Source: Shinisaurus crocodilurus (lineage: Eukaryota; Chordata; Lepidosauria; Squamata; Shinisauridae). Taken from it: a stretch of DNA of 64,000 nucleotides. The translations under genes were made by a program, and so were the position numbers. Below are positions 41,629 through 52,855 of the stretch, in pieces. The DNA lies in NCBI GenBank assembly GCA_021292165.1, contig CM037878.1:16302471-16366470 (forward strand), read 5' to 3'. The notes beneath the pieces were generated by a model, which did no database searches, was not told the origin of the DNA, and saw nothing but the letters and a program-made list of their open reading frames with translations. Numbering within the stretch: position 1 is the stretch's first letter; each line of letters starts with the position of its first letter.

Positions 41629-41758
41629 TCAATAAACCCTGCTTTTGCAGTCCGCTTCAGATTGAAAACCAACACAAAATGAATGGATGGGGCTGCCGAG
41701 CACCTGGCAGGGGGCCATGCACAGCTGGTGGCCTGCATGCTCCTTGGAGGGCGGGCAC

Positions 41759-42448
41759 TGCGACGACACAGTCCCTTACACTTTAGGACCCGCCGCATGA
41801 AACCCTTCTCAGGCTAAGCACCAACACTTAAAAACCTGAGGGGAGGGTCAAATGAGACCTTTCCCCTACCAATGAGGGAAAAGATTAATACAGGTGATTA
41901 AGGATCTATCTTAAATTTATGATACTGTGGGTACAAAGGTGTGTGTGTGTGTGTGTGTAGATTTAACAGCCATGCAGGTTAATAACGTGCCAAGCTGACA
42001 CGTCGGATTTGGGTAGCAAACAAAATAAAAATAAGTTTATTTTAATTCTCACAATCTTAGTTCCAGAAAATAACTTTAAACCTGCCTACACCAAACACTT
42101 TGTAATTAACCTAAGTCCCTATAACTCTAAATACTTTCATTCTTCAGACGAGCACTGATTTCTCTCAGAACTCCTGACAGACAAGACACGAATAACTCAA
42201 CTAACCTAACTCCCCCAACTCCCCCCCCAACTAACTCCCCCAACACGTCCAACACACCCAAACACACACTCAACTACCTGAACCACTCTACTAACTCTGA
42301 CATCACTCACACACTCCTTATATACTCCTCCCCCCACCCTTTCCAAGACATCACAAACCACACCCACCACTCAGTTCAACATTCTAGACTCACTAATCAT
42401 ACTAATGCAGACATACACCAGGGAACTGAATTGTGGGGTTACGCCACA
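41759..42448 (-). mobile_element. Solo LTR, family A, copy 2 (antisense)
   Basis: 690 bp. On the minus strand it runs TGTGGCGTAACCCCACAATT ... GACTGTGTCGTCGCA. Perfect 5-bp duplications GGCAC are at 41754-41758 and 42449-42453. The TATA motif appears as CCTTATATACTCC near 42317. A (GT)n run is at 41939-41959. It carries neither of the nested elements seen in the other two copies and so serves as their empty-site reference. Confidence 0.92.
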
Positions 42449-42453
42449 GGCAC

Positions 42454-43370
42454 CCAGCAGTGGCAGCAGAATCCCTGAAAGAGAAGGCACATGCTCACAT
42501 GGAGCTGCATCCCTCAAGGACCATGAGGAGCCTTATTCGTTTAGAGCCCAAGCATTTGTTTTGTGCCCCACAATGCCCGGTTGAGTGTCAGCCTCTCTGC
42601 ATCTCTTTGGGAAAAGCAGGGTTAAAGCATTCTGAATAATCAACAAATGCAGGCCTGGAAGAAGGTGGGACAAAGCAAGGAGGGTAGCACCAGCATTCTC
42701 GGGCAGCCGCCAAGGTCCTAGCTTAGGGTTCCCCTGGGCCGCCCACTCCAGGTGGCTACTATGAGCCACCATTTTAAATTCCCCACAATGCTCCCAGAGC
42801 GATGCTATGTTGGGCACACCAGGGCATTGTGGGAAACTTGGAATAGTGGCTCATATAGCTTCCTCCAGCTGATGCCGGGTACACTCATGGCCAGGAGGGC
42901 ACCGTGATGTAGGAGGGGGCCCACAGAGGTGACTGTGCTGAGCCCCCCGCCCCCAAAGTGGAGCTGCCCTGGGCAGGGTGATGCTGATATGGGGAGGTTG
43001 CCAGTGTGTGTTCTTCCTATGTGATCCAGGCTTCTCGTGTTACTCAAGCAGTGTGGGAAGGAGCTATGCCCCCCCCTCCCAATGTAGCAAGCTTTAAAAT
43101 GTAGCGATCAGCGTTGGGCAGTACCTGAGAGCTGACATGCAGTAACAGTATGGAACAGTTGACTTGCAACAGCACTGAGTGGATTTGGTTCTCTCTTCAT
43201 TCTTTCATTTAACAGCTCAGAAAAATGTCTTCTCGAATAGATGAGAAGCTCCAAACAATTCCATTTCACATTTCTGATGTCAAATACCCATTCCAAAATG
43301 TAGATGGCAAATGTTGCTCTCAGGTTTTAGAGTCAAAATCTGAATTGCGAAACTGTATATTGTTTTCCAA
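42454..43370. other. Unassigned sequence
   Basis: No dispersed repeat or coding similarity recognised. Moderately GC-rich with a C run at 43070-43078. Confidence 0.3.
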
Positions 43371-43373
43371 TCA

Positions 43374-43612
43374 TTTATTTATTTATTACTATACCCCGCC
43401 TTTTTTCCTGCAAGGAACCCAAGGCAGCTTACAGAATTCTCCTCCTCCTCCTCCTCTCCATTTTATCCTCACAACAACCCTGTGAGGTAGGTGAGGCTGA
43501 GAGTCAGTGACTGGCCCAAAGTCACCCAGTGAGTTTCATGGCTGAGTGGGGACTAGAACCCAGATCTCCCGAGTCCCAGTCCAACACTCTCACCACTGCG
43601 CCACGCTGGCTT
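43374..43612 (-). mobile_element. tRNA-derived SINE, family 1 (antisense)
   Basis: The tail ACTATACCCCGCCTTTTTTC / AACCCAAGGCAGCTTACAGA, GGGACTAGAACCCAGATCTC (B box), and the head CAACACTCTCACCACTGCGC. Full length. Confidence 0.92.
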
Positions 43613-43614
43613 GA

Positions 43615-44935
43615 AAATAAAAATAATTTCAGCCCTAATAGAGGAGCTGAATGTCCACAGAAGGGCAAGTTCACAGAGGTCTGTAAATCTCTCAGGGCTG
43701 GACTACTAGCAGCCACATGATACATTCAAAACTCATGGAACATAGAAACGTAGCACATCAGGTAGAAGGCTACGCTAAAATCCTCCCCCTTGACATGCTA
43801 GCTGTCTATACGCAGGGTGTATTTGACATGGAGGAGCCATCCAGTCATGTAATTTCCACATATTCTCAGGCAGTACAGACCTCGGAAGGCTGTCCCGTGT
43901 GACTTCCCTGAACGTATGCATCCGCTCTTCTGTCTGCCTCTGTTATCAGACGTGTGTGTGCACGCACAAATGCATACACGCACACAAATGAAGAAAACAA
44001 AAGGACACTTATACTAAGCGTAATTGTGTCATGCTTAGTTCAATGTAAGGAAGACGTTCTCTCACTTACAAAGAAGTCGTCATAAGCTGATTTTATAAAC
44101 TTGCCAGGAAGTTTATACACGTGAAATTTAAATGCATGAAGGATGCATTTCGCTTGCATGAAATTTAGTAATTTTAAGACACTGTCTTCAGGGATCAAGC
44201 TGAAGCATCCCTCCAGAGTTAAAACCTTTGTAGACCACACCTCCCCATTAAAGACTAGGTGGCCTTGGCTGCAGTTTTGAGATCTCCGTGGGCTGCTCTT
44301 GGCCTCCTCCATGGTGTGACGCGGCCTTCTTAATACACTTTTAATCCCAACCTGTTAATTCTTTTGGTTGGCTTTGCTGGTGATGCCTGCCAAACACGGC
44401 TCATGTTCATTCTTGTTTCAGAAACTAAGCACCCCATCCAGGTGTGGCCTTGGCAAAGCTCATAATAATTATACACTTTCCCTGACCTTTTACCCAAACT
44501 TTTCCTGTAAATAAGTATGATGGCCTTTCTCTCCACCCACCCTCCTCTCCAAGAAAAAGGATTGTAACCTAATACTGATCCAAATTGGTGGAGGTTGTTG
44601 TGCTGGTCCTTCACCTCCCTAGGAATGCTGCCTATTATTACCACCTTGTTGCGGCATCTAATAGAAAGCTGTAACTCCAAGTGCATAAGAACCAAGGCTG
44701 GAGATTGCGACTTTTCCTGTGAACTGAAGCAGCAGAACACAATAATAAAACTTCCTGTTTCCCCATTCCTTCAATTTCCTTATCATAAAGGAAAAAAATG
44801 TGTCAGAAATTAAACAGTTAATTGACTCAGACTCTACCCTAGCCTTCTCCCTGATGTGTTAGTTTTCTACACTGCTGCTTTTTTTTTTTTGTTATAAAGA
44901 GGATAATTCAGTCATATGCAAAACTTCACCTGCCA
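43615..44935. other. Unassigned sequence
   Basis: About 1.3 kb without recognised repeat. The frame at 44330-44740 (minus) has no domain I can name. No splice-flanked conserved exon is apparent. Confidence 0.35.
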
Positions 44936-44937
44936 TT

Positions 44938-45090
44938 ATGCTGGCTCAGCTTGTCTGAGTGTGGAAAGCTAAGCAGGGTCAGGCCTGGTGATTACTTGGA
45001 TGGGAGACCCCTCCTCTAGTTTCCTGCACTGAGCAGGGGGTTGGACTCGATAGCCTTGTAGGCCCCTTCCAACTCTATGATCTATGAAAT
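44938..45090 (+). mobile_element. 5S rRNA-derived SINE with CR1-like tail, copy 3
   Basis: ATGCTGGCTCAGCTTGTCTG, GTGTGGAAAGCTAAGCAGGG, GATTACTTGGATGGGAGACC, CCTCCTCTAGTTTCCTGCAC, then CR1-type GGGGGTTGGACTCGATAGCC and CAACTCTATGATCTATGAAA. Box A and box C are intact. Confidence 0.88.
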
Positions 45091-45234
45091 AATCTGGAGG
45101 CACAAGTTTACCACCATCTCGGGGAGGACTAGGCCTCACACACCACATCACAGTAGCCCACGGCAGTTTGCCTTTGGAACTGACACAATTACACTGTTCA
45201 CAGAGGTTATTAAATTCTCTCCTTTTTTGTTCAT

Positions 45235-45865
45235 TCATTCATTCATTTTTTTGAAATCTTTTAATACCACCTTTCAAGGCAAAGCCTCCTCAAGGCAGTT
45301 TGCCAGACAAAATTATAAAACAATACAGTATAAAATACAATTAACTAAAAACACCAGCATAAAACATTTAAAATAACAGCAATAATATAACAGCAAAAAT
45401 AAAAGCACCCATTTATAAACTCAAGATTGGCATCCATTTCATATGAAAACAGACTGGAACAGGGAGGCCGGTGACTCCTATTTCAGTGGGGCTCCTTATC
45501 CATTGCAGGTTTTGCAGGTTTTATTTGGCGCTTCAGAGGAGCTATCCGTGGTGCTGAACTCTGTCCCCAAAATAGGTTCACCACCACGGAGCACCATGGG
45601 TGGCTCCTATGAAGCTCCAAATAAAAGCTGCAATGAATTAGGAGCCCCACCAAAAGAGGAGTCACCAGCCTCCCCATCCAGGTCAGGGAGAAAGCCATGC
45701 ACACATCCTGCGGTAGGGTATTCCATACAGATGGGGCCACAGCAGAAAAGGCCCTGTCTCTTGTGCCCACCAGCCCAATAGATCTTGCCAGTAGGTACAT
45801 GAGCAGGGCCCCCATGTCTGATCTGAGGGCCCATGTAGGTTCTTACAGGTGCAGGTGGTCCTTCG
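45235..45865 (-). mobile_element. L2-like LINE 3' region (antisense), split by a foldback element
   Basis: The antisense tail TTTTAATACCACCTTTCAAG with GCAAAGCCTCCTCAAGGCAG lies at 45250-45300. After the nested element the reverse-transcriptase end reads on the minus strand GLVGTRDRAFSAVAPSVWNT LPQDV and further upstream MSDLRAHVG-like sequence in other frames. It is truncated and frameshifted. Confidence 0.65.
45460..45675. mobile_element. Foldback element, CAGGGAGGCCGG family, copy 2
   Basis: The left arm CAGTGGGGCTCCTTATCCAT pairs with ATGAATTAGGAGCCCCACC. TTTTATTTGGCGCTTC pairs with GAAGCTCCAAATAAAA. The right terminus is incomplete (CCAGCCTCCCC without TG) and no target duplication was found. 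Confidence 0.65.
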
Positions 45866-45869
45866 AATC

Positions 45870-46500
45870 AAAGAGGATGTTGTTGTTTTTGACAGTGGTC
45901 GGCAAACAAGAAGGTCTGTCACAAAGTCAGGCTGGCAAACAGCTCCATTTTGGGGGGTTTGGGGCACGTCACTCCCTGTCCAGACCTCAGGGGGCTTGAG
46001 TTGGATGCCACAGCCCAGACCACCTGATGCTCCCTTACGATTAGCACAGCTGTATATTGCAAGCTACGCCAAAGGAACACTGTTTTATTTACGTATATTG
46101 TGAGTAATAGGGCATAGCCCAGGGTAGACACAGAAATGAGCAAATCCAAAGTGAGCCGTTGCAGAAGGCCATCCTGGGATGTGCTCATTGTTCTGCAGAC
46201 ACATGCAATAAAGCTGACAGGCAGAACCAGTCTCTTCATTGATCCCCGGTGGCACACAGCTAACATGAATCATGGTTCAAAACATCCAGGTCTAAAGAAG
46301 CATCTGCCCCAAATGAAGCGATCCGGGAAAGGATTTCATTTCACTGGCATTTATTTTCATTTTTGTCTCAGTTGTCTTTTAGTGTGTATGGAGCGGCAGG
46401 GGGGGAAACGGATAACAGTGAAAACTGATGTTGTCCTTCTAGGCAGAAGCAGTACAGCCGAGGCAGGGCTGTGATTGCATGCAAGCACAGAAGAAGAAAC
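45870..46500. other. Unassigned sequence
   Basis: No repeat or coding similarity that I can support. Confidence 0.3.
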
Positions 46501-46504
46501 ACAA

Positions 46505-46514
46505 CAATTATTAC

Positions 46515-46569
<55 letters not shown>

Positions 46570-47125
46570 TCTTACTCACCTCTCCACTTGGATCAAGGTG
46601 GGGAACAACAATAAATATAAAATACGGTACACAAACTGGTTAAAACATAATATTATTAAAACATTCTTTAGAAACGTTTTAAAATATCCTAAAATTCCTA
46701 AGGTTCCACTGGGTAGGCCTGCTGGAAAAGATCAGGCTTTATGGCCTTTTTAAATGCCATAAAAGATTATTCAATTGACAAGTCTCCGCAGGCTATCCCA
46801 CAGTCTGGGAGCAGCAGAAGAGAAGGTCCTCTGGGTAGTACTCGCCAGCCTGGTCTTGGCAGACTGGAGTAAATTCCTCCCAGAGGACCTAAGTGTGCGG
46901 GCCAGATTGTACGGGAGAAGGCGATCCTGCAGGTAACCCGGATCCAAACCATGTAGGGCTTTAAAGGTAATAACCAACACTTTATACTTCGCCCGGAAAC
47001 TAATTGGTAGCCAGTTTAATGCTTTTAAAGCCGGTATAATGTGGGCACCTCTAGATGTACCAGTGACCAATCTGGCTGCCATATAATAGGTGCAGTATAC
47101 AGCTTCCAAGGAATCCAAGGCAGAC
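46505..47125 (-). mobile_element. L2-like LINE 3' end (antisense), subfamily with CCTC...GAGG tail
   Basis: The minus strand encodes LNWLPISFRAKYKVLVITFK, ALHGLDPGYLQDRLLPYNLA, RTLRSSGRNLLQSAKTRLAS and QRTFSSAAPRLWDSL. The tail reads as CACCTCTCCACTTGGATCAA with GGTGGGGAACAAC in antisense and ends in a long (TTA)n run (46508-46570). The 63.1-63.6 kb copy is the same subfamily in sense. Confidence 0.85.
46506..46570 (-). repeat. (TTA)n microsatellite, LINE tail
   Basis: About 20 TTA units with two interruptions, the antisense of an (AAT)n tail. Confidence 0.93.
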
Positions 47126-47419
47126 TCGATGTTACGTTCGCCACAGAGATTAAATTTGTTAAATTTCCCACACTTCCAGCTCTAGTGGGATGTTCTCCTT
47201 TGCATGCAGAACACCCCAGATTCAACCCCTTGCATCTCCACTAAAAAAAAGGATCTCAGCCTCTGCTTACAGTAACCGATAACAAATCTTTCGATCGACT
47301 AAAGAGGTGCCCTCGATTAATCAGGCAACAGATTTTTTTTTTCTTTAATTGTTAATGACTTTAATATAAGAACCTACAGGTGGCAAGCACCATCTTATGA
47401 GAGAGAGATCTCCCTTTCT

Positions 47420-47545
47420 TACATTTATTTATTTATTTTATTATTATTGTTAATCGCCCATTTGGCTGGTCACCTGGCCACCCTGGGCGATGTCACCCAG
47501 CCACCCTACAGGTTATTACCTTTAAAGCCCTACATGCAAGGGGAT
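47420..47545 (-). mobile_element. L2-like LINE 3' fragment (antisense)
   Basis: TTTATTTATTTATTTTATTA tail, then TAATCGCCCATTTGGCTGGT and CACCTGGCCACCCTGGGCGA, the stem-loop seen at 50.8 kb. A few bases of coding relic (TTACCTTTAAAGCCCTACAT) follow. Confidence 0.75.
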
Positions 47546-47564
47546 GCTTTTAAAATAGTGCGTG

Positions 47565-48405
47565 CTAGGGCTGGGGAGAGAATACAGTGGTTTGACCAAA
47601 ATGTCACGTTGACCGGGTAATTCAAGGAGAAACGGTTTTGTCAAATGGCCCCTCTCCCAATGTGGTTTCTCCGAACCATTTCACCAATTCTTCAGCACAT
47701 GTACTTGGGTGTCAGTCCCATCGAGCTCAGTGGGGCCCGCAGCTGCTTAGACGTGCATAGGATACACTGTTAATCTCCCCCTGCCACGCCCCCCCCAAAC
47801 CCACAGCGTGGGATGCCTTTTAAACCTATGGATCTGCTTTTGAATAAAGAATATTGGCAGCGGGAGGGGTACAAGACTTTCTTTCTTTTTAAAAGAAACT
47901 TAAAAAGCATTTCCCCCTAGCAGTTCAGGTGTAACAGATATGATTGTATAGAAGAGCACACTGTGACTTTATATTTTTAAGAAGTCTGCTTCCGTCACCG
48001 CCTTCTCTTGAGAACAGTATTGCAAAGTTCTGCACCTCTCAGATAAAATGAGCAGTTGGATGAATGATCTGTCCAGTCTGCAAAAGCGTATGTCTTCTGT
48101 AGATATTCAGTTGCTGTCCACTATAATGCTGGCCTGGCCCCCCCCCACGGAGTGGAGTCAGCTTTTTCTTTCTTTTTTTTTTTTTTCAAAAAAAATGGCA
48201 GCAGCCACTTTGTATTTCCCAATATTCGAAAAGGACCTCGGAATGGGGCCTTCTGGGGGGGGGGGAACAAGATGGTGGTTGCTCCAGTTCTGTTCCTCCT
48301 CCCCAAAATAATTTCTCCTCACTCCCAAAATATAGCTGAAACAAAACCAACTTCAAAGTGGGGTGAAACAATTGAGAAATGGTCCTTGTCAATTTGGTAA
48401 CCCTA
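47565..48405. repeat. Unclassified dispersed 1-kb repeat, copy 2
   Basis: Aligns with 4320-5372 and lacks the two retroposon insertions of that copy. Landmarks: AGGGCTGGGGAGAGAATACA, GACGTGCATAGGATACACTG, GGATGCCTTTTAAACCTATG, GACTTTATATTTTTAAGAAG, AAATGGCAGCAGCCACTTTG. Poly-T and poly-G runs (48170-48187, 48257-48267) differ between the copies. Confidence 0.6.
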
Positions 48406-48479
48406 TACATACATATATATTTGTTTAAGTAAAAACAAAATAATTTTCAGAACTATTGTTTTATTTATATGCAGATTTA

Positions 48480-48570
48480 TGCAAATATGCAGTACAATCC
48501 CATGCATGCTCACTCCCCACTGTGTTCTGTTGGGCTTACTCCCAGGAAAATGCACATAGGATTGCAACAT
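48480..48570. mobile_element. Short palindromic element, degraded
   Basis: GTACAATCCCATGCATGCTC at the left is inverted as AAAATGCACATAGGATTGCA at the right. The middle TGGGCTTACTCCCAGG resembles the AAGTCCCA core of the other hairpins. Confidence 0.5.
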
Positions 48571-48639
48571 TAATTAATCAAGTAATCAACTAAAACTCAA
48601 ATGATTAAACAACTACCGGCACAAACCTATACCAGTCTG

Positions 48640-49145
48640 TTTCCAGGCCCGATTCAAAGTGCTGGTACTAACATTCAAAGCCCTAAACGGCTTGGGGCCA
48701 GGGTATCTGAAGGATCATCTCCTCCCATATGTACCTGCCCGCACACTAAGATCTTCTTCAGCAGTCCTTCTCCAAGAGCCCCTGCCAAACGAAGTGAGGC
48801 AGGTGGCTATCAGGAGGAGGGCCTTTTCTGCTGTGGCACCCCAGTTGTGGAATGAGCTCCCCAAAGAGGCTCGCCTGGCGCCTACATTGTACTCTTTCCG
48901 CCGCCACGTGAAGACCTTTCTATCCCCCCAGGCATTTTAATTATTTTAATCATCTTAATCATTTTAATCTTGTAGTTGTTTTTAACTCTGTTATTGTAAC
49001 TGCTGCTGCTAGCTCTGCTGTTTGTTTTTAATCTGTGGTTTTAAATTTTATATTTATTTTATATTGTATTTTATGGTTTTAACTGTTGTAAACCGCCCAG
49101 AGAGCTTCGGCTATTGGGCAGTATAAAAATGTATTAAATAAATAA
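48640..49145 (+). mobile_element. L2-like LINE 3' end, CCGCCCAGAG tail type
   Basis: A continuous frame at 48659-48940 encodes MLVLTFKALNGLGPGYLKDH, LLPYVPARTLRSSSAVLLQE, RRRAFSAVAPQLWNELPKEA and LYSFRRHVKTFLSPQAF, ending in a stop. The 3' untranslated tail has the stem-loop CCGCCCAGAGAGCTTCGGCT ATTGGGC and closes with AATAAATAAATA. It is 5' truncated but its frame is intact, so it is relatively young. Confidence 0.9.
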
Positions 49146-49168
49146 ATAGATAGATAGATAGATAGACA
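49146..49168. repeat. (GATA)n microsatellite
   Basis: About five GATA/ATAG units joined to the A-rich tail of the preceding LINE. Confidence 0.85.
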
Positions 49169-49238
49169 TGGCTGCCAGGGGAATGCTGGGAGTTGTATTA
49201 CTTTTTTCTGTCTAAACATACATAGGATTGCAACCTAA
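49169..49238. mobile_element. Half-copy of the CAATCCTATGCA palindrome
   Basis: GGGGAATGCTGGGAGTTGTA, TTACTTTTTTCTGTCTAAAC and ATACATAGGATTGCAACCT form the right arm only. Confidence 0.6.
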
Positions 49239-49239
49239 A

Positions 49240-49825
49240 ATACACCCATGATCAACTTGTCAGATGTAGTCATTTTCTAGTTGAAGGCAGGGGAAATTCA
49301 ACCCAATCTTGGTACTATGTTTCCTGGAATGAACCAAGTAGGAATTCATATCTGGCTACTTTCATGCTCAACAACAGTTTAATATTCTTTTTCATCAATG
49401 AATAGAACTGTGTGTTCTGAAAGGAGCTGCCTTCTGCCTGAACTAGTAAGTTTTTTACTATGACGCCATGCAGCCTCAGTCCACATTTGTCATGGGCAAA
49501 GGGACTCCACCACCACCACCCCGATCCCTTCCCCCTCCCCCAAATCAAACACACACACAGTTAATTTCAGTTTCAGGGGAAAACTCTGACTGAAACCGCT
49601 TGTTCTCAACTGGTTTAAAAAGCAAAATGCTGTGTGTTCATGTGGTTTTTGTTTGTTTTTGGCAAAAGGTGTATTAGAAAACCATCATTGTCTGATAATG
49701 TGCTTTTATGGTTCAAAACATACCTCAGCATATGCAGTGTTTGAAATAGCAGGCTGTGCCATGCATGGTGCCACTGTCATGCATGCGCACTGTCACACAT
49801 GTGTGCACTAGAGTCATCCTCCACC
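49240..49825. other. Unassigned sequence
   Basis: CCACCACC and CACACACA short runs near 49505-49560; no gene or repeat recognised. Confidence 0.3.
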
Positions 49826-49829
49826 ACCA

Positions 49830-50868
49830 CATACACACTCAGAAATATAACTTCCATAGACCTTGAGGAAGCGGCTGACACGCAGCTCTACTTCTGTTTC
49901 AAGTCCTCACTGAGGTTGGCCGTTGAGACCCTGTCGAAGTGCCTGGAGGCAGTGGGTGGCTGGATGGGAAGGAGCATGCTGAAGCTGAACCCCGACAAGA
50001 CCGAGGTACTTCTGGTGGGGGACAAGGGGAGGCTAGGGGATGTTGACCTGGTGCTGAATGGGGTACATCTACCCCTGAAGGACCAGGTCCACAGCTTGGG
50101 GGTCATTCTAGACTCCCAGCTGTCCATGGAGGCTCAGGTGGCAGCTGTGAGCCCGTGTGGCGTTGTATCAACTCCATCTGATACAGCAGCTGCACCCCTA
50201 CCTTCCTAATCACCTGCTCCCATCAGTGGTTCATGCCTTGGCCTCCTCTCGCCTAGACTACTGTAATGCACTCTACGTGGGGTTACCCTGGAAGACGGTT
50301 CGGAAGCTTCAGCTGGTACAGAATGCGGCGGCTCGCCTGATTAAGGGCAGCCGCCGGCGTGATCACATCACGCCAGTGCTTAAGGAGTTGCACTGGCTAC
50401 CAGTTGCTTGCCGAGCCGAATTCAAGGTGTTGGTTTTGACCTTTAAAACCCTACACGGCTCCGGCCCAGTTTATCTCAAGGAGCGCCTCCAGCAACATCA
50501 AGTAGGCCGCTCAACAAGATCCGCCACGGATGGCCTTCTCCCTGTCCCATCAGCCAGAGCAGCCAGGCTGGTGGGGACTAGGAAGAGGGCCTTCTCTGTG
50601 GCGGCCCCTACGTTATGGAACTCCCTCCCTAGTGATCTTCGCCATGCCCCCTCCGTGATGAGCTTCTGCCGTGCATTAAAAACATGGTATTTCAGGCGGG
50701 AATATGGGGTGGGTTAGGGTTTTTAAATAATTTTTTATACTATTTTAATTATTATATTTTATTGTATTGTTTTACTGTGTTATTTTGGTTGTACATTGCC
50801 CAGGGTGGCCGGGTGGCCGGCCAGATGGGCGATTAATAAATATAATAAATAAATAAATAAAACCCTGA
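49830..50868 (+). mobile_element. Longest L2-like LINE fragment: distal reverse transcriptase plus 3' UTR
   Basis: Two frames cover the end of the polymerase. The first (to about 50160) has EAADTQLYFCFKSSLR, where active copies would have an adjacent Asp pair; one Asp is lost. LKLNPDKTEVLLVGDKGRLG, and HLPLKDQVHSLGVILDSQ follow. The second (50157-50717) has SRLDYCNALYVGLPWKTVRK, LQLVQNAAARLIKGSRRRDH, LHWLPVACRAEFKVLVLTFK, TRKRAFSVAAPTLWNSLPSD, ending REYGVG. A frameshift separates them. The 3' UTR has the GCCCAGGGTGGCC/GGCCGGCCAGATGGGC stem and an AATAAATAAATA tail. It is non-functional. Confidence 0.92.
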
Positions 50869-50869
50869 G

Positions 50870-51845
50870 AACTCTAGCCACCCACAGGAAAAAATATTTT
50901 AACAAAGGCAAAATTAGGGACAAAACAGGGACTGTGATTTACCATGGACAGGTAATAAAAATAGGTATTGCCCCTGGCAAATCGGGACATAAGAAGAGCC
51001 CAGCTGAATCAGAGCCATTATCCATTTAGGAACGTGGGTGTTAATCTTATACAGAAAGAGGTTAAATGATATTGGTGACTGGGTCCTAAAGAAGCTGCAA
51101 ACCGCTAACCTGGTCCTGAAATAATCAAATGGCCTAGTATAGTTTCTGGAGGAGATTGACATGGAGACCTGGAAGAAGGCCCCAGACTCATATTTAAAGA
51201 AGACATCAGACATGTCCCGGACCCCAGTCTCATGTGCAAGAAGGTTTTGGACTTTTGATCTCTGACGTTTGCTCTTATGGCATTATAACATCTCGGAACT
51301 TAAGCCTGTGGAAAGAGCTTGCATTGGAAAAGCACAGTGCAGCTTGTTATGCTTTAATTTTTCCTTCTACAAGGTTGGAGAAAGAAGAACAAAGGTTTTT
51401 TGGATCAAGACCTTACAGCTGACGATAAGAGGAATGGAGAAGAACAGAGCTTCGATGCATGCTCAGATACTACCTAGGAAATAGGACTGTGCTTAGTAGT
51501 TCATGATTGGCACCTGTACTGGTAAGAAGACCCAGAATGTTCTTACTTGATATCTCCTGGTTTGGGAAAATTACAACAATAGCAGGAATGATCGGAATGA
51601 CCTCAAGGTTAAAGAAGAGGTACCTGTGGGAAACATACCAACCCAGTAACGGGTAAGATACTGTATCCACTAGATAAGATACCCAGATGAAGAAACTTTG
51701 AAGAACATCCAGAGACATTCCTAGAACAAAGCAGGGGTGAACCGTGAGACGGGGGGCATCTCATTTTTTATTCATCCAATCGCTATTGTAAGGCCCCATC
51801 TCTGAATAGAAGAAGAGTATAAAAGTACATGCAATGAGGCTGACA
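50870..51845. other. Unassigned sequence, possible CR1-like 3' remnant at 50990-51030
   Basis: GGGACATAAGAAGAGCCCAG CTGAATCAGAGCC resembles the plus-strand start of the CR1-like repeat at 27.3 kb. The rest contains no repeat or coding similarity that I recognise. Confidence 0.35.
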
Positions 51846-51847
51846 GA

Positions 51848-51915
<68 letters not shown>
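51848..51915. repeat. (AAT)n-(AAC)n compound microsatellite
   Basis: About 11 AAT units change to about 11 AAC units. Confidence 0.93.
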
Positions 51916-52075
51916 CCCACCTCTCCATCTAGATCGAGGCGGGGAACAGCAGAAAATATAAAATACATAAACTAAACAACACAATACATACTATTAAAAC
52001 TTCTTAAAACATCCTAAAAATGTCTTAAAACATCTTAAAACATCTTTAAAACATCTTTAAAACTTGACTTTCCTG
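51848..52075 (-). mobile_element. L2-like LINE 3' tail (antisense), CCTC...GAGG subfamily
   Basis: (AAT)n then (AAC)n units at 51848-51915 are followed by CACCTCTCCATCTAGATCGA and GGCGGGGAACAGCAG, the antisense of the stem-loop tail at 63.54 kb. Then come repeated TTAAAACATCTTAAAACATC units. Confidence 0.75.
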
Positions 52076-52336
52076 TTGTGTCTTGTCTTTGCTCTCAGCT
52101 TCACCTGCACTTCTTCACTTCTGATCATCGCTGGACCACTGGGCCCATGGAGTAACTATGGACTTCATTAGCACTTACTATTATTTTCTGAAGTTAGAAC
52201 TGAGAATGTTTTCTTAACATGGGTCATAGTCTTATTTCTGACATTGGAACATAATAATGCTTTAGCCTAGTTTTTCCACATTTAAGTAGTGCGCAGGAGG
52301 AAGTTTTAAGTGGACATTAGGTTATTTAATCTAATG

Positions 52337-52439
52337 CAGTGTTCTCCAACCTTGGGTCCCCAGATGTTTTTGCGCTGGCTGGGGCATGCTGGGAGTTGTA
52401 GGCCAAAAACATCTGGGGAACCAAGGTTGGAGAACACTT
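52337..52439 (+). mobile_element. Palindromic hAT-like miniature (CAGTGTTCTCCAACC), copy A6, one arm shortened
   Basis: 103 bp. The left arm reads CAGTGTTCTCCAACCTTGGG through CAGATGTTTTTG and then jumps to CGCTGGCTGGGGCATG, so about 32 bp of the left arm are missing. The right arm is complete except that the last G is T. Perfect duplications ATCTAATG lie at 52329-52336 and 52440-52447. Confidence 0.93.
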
Positions 52440-52449
52440 ATCTAATGTT

Positions 52450-52854
52450 TTAAGTTTAGCTTTGCAACACAAGTAGAGTGCAGGAGTGTGTTACAGAGAA
52501 GCCATATCTTACTTAAACAGCACTGCTATCAGCCCAGTTAGCTTTCCTGCTGGCTATATCTGCAGCACCAATCTTTGTCCACTGCAATTCTTTTTGTCAA
52601 TCTCAAGTTTAAGTTACATTTTTTTCTCACCGCTATAATATAACCACAGCAGTGCTTCTGAATTATGCTCATGAAACCACCATTATAAACTATTAAATGT
52701 TGTAATCATCTTAAATAAAGCATTCAGTACATTTCAATTAAATTCTGAGTCTGTGGTGATGTTTGTCCATTTAGACTTGGCTTGGTTACTTACCAGGGTG
52801 TCTCGAACCCAGATAGTCCAGATCCTGAAGCTAAACAGGACCAAATTAACAATA
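52450..52854. other. Unassigned sequence
   Basis: No gene or recurring repeat seen. Confidence 0.3.
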
Positions 52855-52855
52855 G

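Noticed and set aside
49799..50717. Two overlapping open frames that might be a host gene
   Set aside because: The translated motifs (PDKTEVLLVG, DYCNALYVGLP, QNAAARL, LHWLPV) are the distal reverse transcriptase of an L2-like LINE, with a frameshift and a retroposon 3' tail.
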